Positions 58,411 to 64,000 of a DNA stretch of 64,000 nucleotides are shown here, in pieces. The position numbers and the translations under genes are program-made. This DNA is from Holophagae bacterium (lineage in GTDB: Bacteria; Acidobacteriota; Holophagae; Acanthopleuribacterales; Acanthopleuribacteraceae), in contig JAUIFE010000011.1 of the NCBI GenBank assembly GCA_030429565.1, forward strand, positions 124,001 through 188,000, in the 5' to 3' direction. Below the pieces are notes generated by a model that ran no database searches, was not told where the DNA came from, and saw nothing but the letters and a program-made list of their open reading frames with translations. Position 1 is the stretch's first letter, and each line of letters begins with the position of its first letter.

Positions 58411-59631
58411 TTAAACTTCCAGCAGCATGCGCGCGGGATCTTCCAGGGCTTCTTTAACTTTGACCAGGAAGGTAACCGCGCCTTTGCCGTCGACGATGCG
58501 GTGGTCATAGCTGAGGGCCAGGTACATCATGGGACGAATCACGATTTCATCGTCAATCACGACCGGACGTTTCTCAATTTTGTGCATGCCGAGGATCCCG
58601 CTTTGCGGCGGGTTCAAAATCGGTGTGGACAACAGCGACCCGTAGACACCGCCGTTGGAGATGGTGAAGGTGCCGCCGGCGAGGTCGTCGAGCGAGATTT
58701 TGTTGTCGCGTGCTTTGAGGGCGTAATCGTTGATGGCGGCTTCTACACCGGCCATGGTCAGGTCGCCGGCGTTGCGAATCACGGGCACAACCAGGCCTTT
58801 TTTGGTGCCGACGGCGACGCCGATATCTTGGTAATCGCGATAAATAATGTTGGTACCGTCGATGGATGCGTTGATCTCAGGTACAAAGCGCAGCGCTTCG
58901 ACACAGGCTTTCACGAAGAAACTCATAAAGCCGAGACGCACGCCGTGGCGTTTTTCAAAAGCCTCTTTGTATTTGCTGCGCAGCGCCATAACGGCACTCA
59001 TATCCACTTCATTGAAGGTGGTCAGAATGGCCGACTCGTGTTGTGCCTGAACCAAACGTTCGGCAATACGGCGGCGCATCATGCTCATGGGTTTGACATT
59101 CTCACCGCGTGAGCCGTCGCGTTTGACCGGGGTTGGGGCCGCTTTGGGGCTAGGCGGTGCGGCGCTTTTGGCGGGTGCGGGTGCCGGCTTGGGTGCACTG
59201 CCGGCGGCGGCCTTAAGTGCGTCGCCTTTTAAAATACGGCCGTCTTTGCCGCTGCCGTCAATCGCGTTGGGATCGAGGTTTTCCTCTGCGACAATGCGAC
59301 GAACCGCCGGGGAGAGAGGTTTTTCTTCGCCGGCCGCTGGGGCGGGCGCTGCTTCTGGGGCGGCCTGCGCGGGTTTGTCCGCGTCACTTGCGGCACCGGC
59401 TGTGTCGATGTAACCGATGACCTGGCCGACGGTGACCACTTCACCGGCTTCGACCAAAATTTCAACGGTACCGGCTTGGTCCGCGTTCAGCTCCATATTG
59501 GCTTTGTCGGTTTCCAATTCGAGGATGGCTTCGTCTTTGTCGATACTGTCGCCGTTTTCCTTGAACCACTCACTAATCATTGCTTCGGTAACGGACTCAC
59601 CTGCTTGAGGAACTTTGATTTCGATTTTCAT
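58411..59631 (-). CDS. sucB: Dihydrolipoamide succinyltransferase (E2)
   Basis: 406 residues. Lipoyl domain 1-76 with the lipoylated Lys in LELETDKANMEL, a flexible Ala/Pro/Glu linker, an E3-binding domain near 105-145 (SPAVRRIVAEENLDPNAIDG), a second linker, and the catalytic domain with MRRRIAERLVQAQHESAILTTFNEVDMSA and the active-site SYDHRIVDGKGAV. It transfers succinyl from E1 to CoA. One lipoyl domain only. It sits 267 bases after sucA on the same strand, and lpd follows. Confidence 0.95.
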   Translation of the reverse strand: MKIEIKVPQAGESVTEAMISEWFKENGDSIDKDEAILELETDKANMELNADQAGTVEILVEAGEVVTVGQVIGYIDTAGAASDADKPAQAAPEAAPAPAAGEEKPLSPAVRRIVAEENLDPNAIDGSGKDGRILKGDALKAAAGSAPKPAPAPAKSAAPPSPKAAPTPVKRDGSRGENVKPMSMMRRRIAERLVQAQHESAILTTFNEVDMSAVMALRSKYKEAFEKRHGVRLGFMSFFVKACVEALRFVPEINASIDGTNIIYRDYQDIGVAVGTKKGLVVPVIRNAGDLTMAGVEAAINDYALKARDNKISLDDLAGGTFTISNGGVYGSLLSTPILNPPQSGILGMHKIEKRPVVIDDEIVIRPMMYLALSYDHRIVDGKGAVTFLVKVKEALEDPARMLLEV

Positions 59632-59898
59632 CCCAACCGTACTCCCATCTGTTCTTTAAGGTTTTGGGTTCATGTGCGAGAAACGCGTTTTCGGTCGCCC
59701 TTGAGCCGCGCGTCGGGGCGTGGCGAAAACGGCCGGGTAAGGCGTTTGGACCCTGGATGCTAACATGTTTCAACGCCGCCGGATACCACGAACCCTGTGG
59801 CGCGGCGACGCCGGCCGGAGGCGGGCGATCAAAACGCGAAAATGCGTTCCCCCCATGGCACCATGAAAGAAACGCACTGTCGCGGATGAGACCGTTGT
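59632..59898. other. Spacer between sucA and sucB
   Basis: 267 bases, longer than usual in this operon. No frame is supported. It contains short GC-rich inverted repeats but no T-run terminator. Confidence 0.5.
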
Positions 59899-62655
59899 TT
59901 AGACGCCGGCGACTTCAGCTTGGCGCACCAACGCACTGTTGATGATGGCTTCTTGCTGTTGTCGATGCACACGGCCGGAACCTACCGCCGGACTGGCCGC
60001 CGGTTCACGACCAACGTAGTGGACCGGCAGGTCGGCAAACAAACGGCGCAAACGCGGCTCAATGAACTGCCAGGCGCCCATGTTTTGCGGTTCTTCCTGC
60101 AGCCAAACAATCTCTTCCAAGTGCTTGTATTGTTCGGCAATCGCAAGTAGGTCCGCCTCTTTGAGCGGGTAAAGCTGTTCGACTCGGGTAATGGCCACAT
60201 CGTCGCCGTTGCGGCGTTCGCGTTCTTCATGGAGATCGTAGTAGACTTTACCACTACATAACACCAAACGTCTTGCCTGCGGAAGGTTTTTGTTGTCGGG
60301 AATGATTTCCTTGAAGCCGTTTTGGGTGAACGCCGTTAATGGCGATACGCACGCTTTGTGGCGCAGTAAACTTTTCGGCGTCATGATGATCAACGGTTTC
60401 TGGAAGTCGCGTTTGACCTGGCGGCGCAAGATGTGGAAAAGCTGGGCCGGTTCGGTCAGGTTGGCGACCTGGATGTTGTTGAGGGCGCACATTTGCAGGA
60501 AACGCTCCATGCGGGCACTCGAGTGTTCCGGGCCTTGGCCTTCGTAGCCGTGCGGCAGGAACATGACCAAGTCGCTCACACGTTGCCATTTGGTTTCACT
60601 GCTGGCGATGAACTGGTCGATGATGATTTGGGCGCCGTTAACGAAATCGCCGAACTGCGCTTCCCAAATCACCAAACACTTGGGTTTGGCCAACGAGTAA
60701 CCGAACTCGAAACCCACGACGGCCAATTCACTGAGATGGCTGTTGTAGATTTTGAAATCGGCTTGATCGTCGTTGAGCTGGTTGAGCGGCACGTATTCGC
60801 GACCACTCTCGCCATCGAACAGACCCGCGTGACGGTGCGAGAAGGTCCCGCGTTTCACGTCTTGACCGGTTAACCTGCAGGGGATGCCTTCGGCCAGCAG
60901 GGTTGCATAGGCGAGGTGTTCAGCGTTGCCCCAGTCGAGCCCGTCGTTCTCGTTTATCTGACGCAGGCGTTCGTCGAGCACGCGCTTGACCTTGCGGTTG
61001 ACTTTGAAATCGTCGGGCAGGGTCGCCAGTTTGACGGCCAGGTCGCGTACCAGGTCCTCAGACACTTCGGTTGCCACCGGGCTGAAGATGTCGGCGTCGG
61101 TGATGACACGGTGTTGGTGGTAGTGATCGCCGATGGGCGGCGCCGCTTTGGTGAAACCGCCGCTGCGCGCTTCTTCCAAATCGGCTTGCAGTTTGGCGTT
61201 AAATTCAGCTTCCAACTCGCGCGCCACTTTTTCTTCGAGGTCACCGCGTTTCAGCAAGGTCTCGGTGTAGATCTTGCGGGTGGAGGGGTGGCCTTTGATC
61301 GAGCGGTACATCACCGGCTGGGTGAACGAGGGCTCGTCACCTTCGTTATGGCCGTGACGGCGATAGCAGACCAAGTCGATGACCACGTCGTGGTGGAATT
61401 GTTGGCGAAACTCGGCGGCAATGCGGATGGCGTGAACCAGGGCTTCGGGATCGTCGCCGTTAACGTGGAACACCGGTGCCAGAATTTGGCGGGCGACGTC
61501 ACTGGCGTAACGGGTCGAGCGCGCATCGCGCGGTTCGGTGGTGAAACCGATTTGGTTGTTGACGATGATGTGAATGGTGCCGCCCGTGCTAAAGCCTTCC
61601 AGCTTAAACATGTTGAGCGTTTCACTGACGATGCCCTGACCGGCAAAACTGGCGTCGCCGTGGATGATCACGGGCACAACCTTGCTGCGGTCCTCATCGT
61701 TGCGCAGCGATTGGTGGGCGCGTACCTGGCCTTGAACGACCGGGGTCACGGCTTCGAGGTGACTGGGGTTGTCGGCTAAGTTGATGTGGACTTTGTCGCC
61801 GCTGCGCGTTTCGAAGTCGCTGACAAACCCCTTGTGGTACTTAACGTCGCCCGCTCCTTGAATGGTGTGGGCCGGGTCGTCTTCAAACTCGGTGAAAATT
61901 TCGGCGTAATTTTTACCCATGATGTTGGCCAGTACATTGAGTCGGCCACGGTGTGGCATGCCAATGACCACTTCTTCGGCACCCAGGCTGCTGAGCGATT
62001 CCAGCAATTCGGCCAAAGAGGGGATCAAACTTTCGGCGCCTTCCAGCGAGAAGCGTTTCTGCCCGACGTACTTGGTGTGCAGGAAGCGTTCGAACAACTC
62101 AGCGGCGTTCAAGCGCTTCAGGATGCTGCGTTTGACCTCGAGGTCTAGTTGCGGTTGGTTCTGGTTCGGTTCAATGCGTTCCTGGAACCACTGCTCGCGC
62201 TCGGGGTCGCTGCCGTGGGTGTATTCGATGCCGACGGTGCCGCAATAGGTGGCTTCCAGGGCGGCGATCAGGGTGTCGAGCGCGGTGTGTGACTCGGGCA
62301 AAAAGCCCAGCGTCGGCACCGGGCCGGCCTGTTCGTCGGCGGACATGCCGATGGTTTCGAGGGGTTTGAGACCGGGTGCTTTGTAATCGAGACAAAGCGG
62401 GTCAATTTTGGCGTAAAGATGGCCCCACTTGCGGTAGGCGCGCAGCAAACGCTGAATTTTAAAGTCGATTGAAGTTGAAGCACCGTCGGCCGAAGCGGTC
62501 GCGGGTGCAGCGAAACCACCGGATTGAGCGGCAAAAGCCGCGCCGTCGAAGAAGTAGCGCCAGCTAGGCTCGACGTCTTCCGGGTTTTCGAGATATTGTT
62601 GATACATGGATTCCATGTAACTTAAATTGAAGCGGTTGGCGTAAGTCGTGTCCAT
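59899..62655 (-). CDS. sucA: 2-oxoglutarate dehydrogenase E1 component
   Basis: 918 residues, full length for the family. The start TYANRFNLSYMESMYQQYLENP is the typical OdhA/SucA N-terminal helix that binds E2. Thiamin-binding and catalytic motifs include IGMPHRGRLNVLANI, HINLADNPSHLEAVTPVVQG, HGDASFAGQGIVSET and PFTQPVMY-like SFTQPVMYRSI. It decarboxylates 2-oxoglutarate in the citric acid cycle. AAAGG lies six bases before the ATG; an out-of-frame ATG overlaps the spacer. First gene of sucA-sucB-lpd. No fused E2 domain. Confidence 0.97.
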   Translation of the reverse strand: MDTTYANRFNLSYMESMYQQYLENPEDVEPSWRYFFDGAAFAAQSGGFAAPATASADGASTSIDFKIQRLLRAYRKWGHLYAKIDPLCLDYKAPGLKPLETIGMSADEQAGPVPTLGFLPESHTALDTLIAALEATYCGTVGIEYTHGSDPEREQWFQERIEPNQNQPQLDLEVKRSILKRLNAAELFERFLHTKYVGQKRFSLEGAESLIPSLAELLESLSSLGAEEVVIGMPHRGRLNVLANIMGKNYAEIFTEFEDDPAHTIQGAGDVKYHKGFVSDFETRSGDKVHINLADNPSHLEAVTPVVQGQVRAHQSLRNDEDRSKVVPVIIHGDASFAGQGIVSETLNMFKLEGFSTGGTIHIIVNNQIGFTTEPRDARSTRYASDVARQILAPVFHVNGDDPEALVHAIRIAAEFRQQFHHDVVIDLVCYRRHGHNEGDEPSFTQPVMYRSIKGHPSTRKIYTETLLKRGDLEEKVARELEAEFNAKLQADLEEARSGGFTKAAPPIGDHYHQHRVITDADIFSPVATEVSEDLVRDLAVKLATLPDDFKVNRKVKRVLDERLRQINENDGLDWGNAEHLAYATLLAEGIPCRLTGQDVKRGTFSHRHAGLFDGESGREYVPLNQLNDDQADFKIYNSHLSELAVVGFEFGYSLAKPKCLVIWEAQFGDFVNGAQIIIDQFIASSETKWQRVSDLVMFLPHGYEGQGPEHSSARMERFLQMCALNNIQVANLTEPAQLFHILRRQVKRDFQKPLIIMTPKSLLRHKACVSPLTAFTQNGFKEIIPDNKNLPQARRLVLCSGKVYYDLHEERERRNGDDVAITRVEQLYPLKEADLLAIAEQYKHLEEIVWLQEEPQNMGAWQFIEPRLRRLFADLPVHYVGREPAASPAVGSGRVHRQQQEAIINSALVRQAEVAGV

Positions 62656-63494
62656 CCCATGCCTTTCAGAACGTTGCTGTAGAACCTTGGAGGCACTGCT
62701 TGGCGTGACGGCGGGTCGTGGTTGAAGAACCGGAGCACGGCGGGCACCAAGGTGAGCGGCCTGGGTGATCGTGCAGCGACGTAGTTGCCGGTGAAGCGGG
62801 CAGTGCTGTTCCGTGTAGATAGGTCGCGTCTGATGATCGGATCATCAGATACAACCGAGGACATCCCCCCTGGGAATGCGGCCCTATTCTAGCGGAGGAA
62901 CCAGCGTTTCGAAATGTTTGATTGACTCCTAGAAAGAGTCGAGAAAACGACCGACGGGCTGATCAGTGGCCCCGGTTTCCCCACGCAAACCAAGGGTCAG
63001 GTGCCGGGCACAAATGAGTCCACGACCGTTTATAGGGTGGGAACTTAGCAGATTTATGCGCCGGTGCACTTAACAAATATTACGCACTGCTCGGTTTTTT
63101 CATTCCATTTACCATGTTGACGACGCAAGTAACGACGACAATTAGGTTTCCTTGCAAAATGCCTTTGCTTGGCGGCGCGTGGCGGTCTGCCGGCTTTCGT
63201 CGCACCGCGCGGCGCTCTGTCGGGAGACTTCGGTTTGGGCGGCACGGGCGGCCAAGGAGCGTGGCCGGCGTCCTGAACAAGCGCGGTGGTGGTGCACGGA
63301 TTGTTTGGGGCGATTGACCTGTTCGCCGGCGGGCGCCGCGGCGACGGTAATTTTGAGGCGCGGATCGTCACCAGCAAAAGGTTAGGTTTTGCCGTGTCAC
63401 TGCCGATTGAAAAGGTATCGTCCCACCCTTTTAGGTTTTCTTGCCCCTGCCGATCCCGTTGCTGGCGGGATTGAGCAACCGCCTGAGGAACTCA
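62656..63494. other. Divergent intergenic region
   Basis: About 840 bases between sucA (minus) and the BMP lipoprotein (plus). It holds the palindrome at 62829-62849, and promoters for both genes are expected. Short frames here are not supported. Confidence 0.5.
62829..62849. promoter_or_regulatory. Perfect 21-base palindrome upstream of sucA
   Basis: TCTGATGATC and GATCATCAGA are perfect complements either side of one central base. It lies about 175 bases upstream of the sucA start codon. A dimeric regulator (GntR- or LysR-like) is the likely binder; no such gene is adjacent. Confidence 0.6.
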
Positions 63495-64000
63495 TGAAAA
63501 ACAACGGCGCTAGGTTGTTCTTATTGTTGGTGTTGTGTCAGGTTTTGTCTTGCCAAAGGCCGCTTGACGAGGCTGCGCCCTCGGTTGAGGTGCCGCTGGT
63601 CCTGATTTTGATGGATACCGGTCAAGAAGATGATAAAACCTTCAATTCCCACGTTTTGAAAGGCGCCTCGGCGATGGCTAAGGAAGGCCTAATCAAGCTC
63701 GATTACACCAGTTCGGCCAGTGAGCAGGAATACGAGCACCAAATCGAAAGTCTGCTGGCGCGTGAACCGGACCTTCTCATTACGGTTGGCTTTCGGATGG
63801 GCCCGCCCACGGCGCGAGCGGCGCGACGCCATCCCAATCGGCGTTTTGCGATTGTGGACGTGGCCTTTCGGCCGGGTTTGGGCTGCCCCGAGGGGGTGGC
63901 GGATTGCTACACCGAAGAAGGTGGCTTGGCCAACGTCACCAGCCTCCAGTTTGCCGAGGACCAAGTCGGGTTTTTGGCCGGCGTGCTGGCGGCCTGCATG
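63495..64000 (+). CDS. BMP-family solute-binding lipoprotein (3' end cut off)
   Basis: 168 codons to the window edge from the ATG at 63495, with GAGGA before it. The lipobox is LLLVLCQVLSCQ, so the mature protein starts at that Cys. Then come VPLVLILMDTGQEDDKTFNSH, YEHQIESLLAREPDLLITVG and LQFAEDQVGFLAGVLAA, the pattern of the BMP/PnrA family of nucleoside-binding lipoproteins (related to TmpC/Med). These deliver substrate to an ABC importer, whose genes may follow to the right. Confidence 0.85.

Noticed and set aside
1..64000. tRNA, rRNA, CRISPR, insertion sequence and prophage features
   Set aside because: Looked for by motif (T-loop GGTTCGANTC, repeated spacers, transposase DDE context, integrase) and none was found.

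Overview
The window is a 64 kb piece of a GC-rich bacterial chromosome. The gene content suggests a Gram-negative bacterium: lipoproteins, secreted beta-propellers, a vgrG island, HupE and Spy/CpxP-like periplasmic proteins. Several families point towards Acidobacteriota, perhaps the Holophagae/Acanthopleuribacter side: a TIGR02999-type ECF sigma factor, TIGR02270 with DUF2169 and DUF4150 beside VgrG, and many PQQ-like propellers. That assignment is inference from family content; no rRNA or other taxonomic marker lies in the window. I see no tRNA, rRNA, CRISPR array, insertion sequence or prophage.

Layout. 1-5963 (minus): a tight five-gene operon with a LuxE-like acyl-adenylating ligase, an aldehyde dehydrogenase-fold reductase, an iron alcohol dehydrogenase, a secreted propeller and a HemN-like radical SAM enzyme (cut by the left edge). 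It looks like an acid-to-aldehyde-to-alcohol pathway. 5964-7081 holds no gene but has a hairpin-rich segment behind a possible promoter. 7082-12017 (plus): two secreted PQQ-like propellers and a HupE/UreJ protein. 12106-15331 (minus): two paralogous small membrane proteins and a DUF922-Sel1 membrane protein. 16306-18780 (minus): a secreted multidomain protein with a protease-type propeptide, an adhesive domain, Vps62 repeats and a probable pore-forming tail. 19444-32563: an ABC exporter, a sugar dehydrogenase fused to a cytochrome c motif, a TetR regulator with its palindromic operator and a CrtI/RetSat-like flavoenzyme, a DUF188/metallophosphatase pair, a rhomboid protease, a geranylgeranyl-reductase-like flavoprotein, an ECF sigma factor and a second iron alcohol dehydrogenase.

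32579-45485 (minus): a type VI secretion accessory island without core T6SS genes: sigma-54 activator, VgrG, DUF2169, a degenerate ketosynthase, a DUF4150 PAAR-like tip, a candidate HExxH metallopeptidase effector, two small unknown proteins, a protein with three glycosyltransferase modules, and a TIGR02270 protein. 45536-50521 (minus): a TlpA-like protein, an aldose epimerase, a carbonic anhydrase/SulP pair and a small HTH regulator behind phased direct repeats. 50611-52216 is gene-poor. 52217-54402: a carbohydrate-binding-like secreted protein, an unknown protein and a DUF2062 membrane protein. 54997-56539 (plus): two Spy/CpxP-like paralogues, each preceded by GTAAC-N5-GTAAC boxes resembling CpxR sites. 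56835-62655 (minus): the 2-oxoglutarate dehydrogenase genes sucA-sucB-lpd, with a perfect palindrome upstream. 63495 to the right edge: a BMP-type solute-binding lipoprotein (partial).

The most promising new biology is the vgrG island with its metallopeptidase, the propeptide-bearing putative pore-former at 16306-18780, the five-gene acyl-reduction operon, and the CpxR-like box array before the Spy paralogues.
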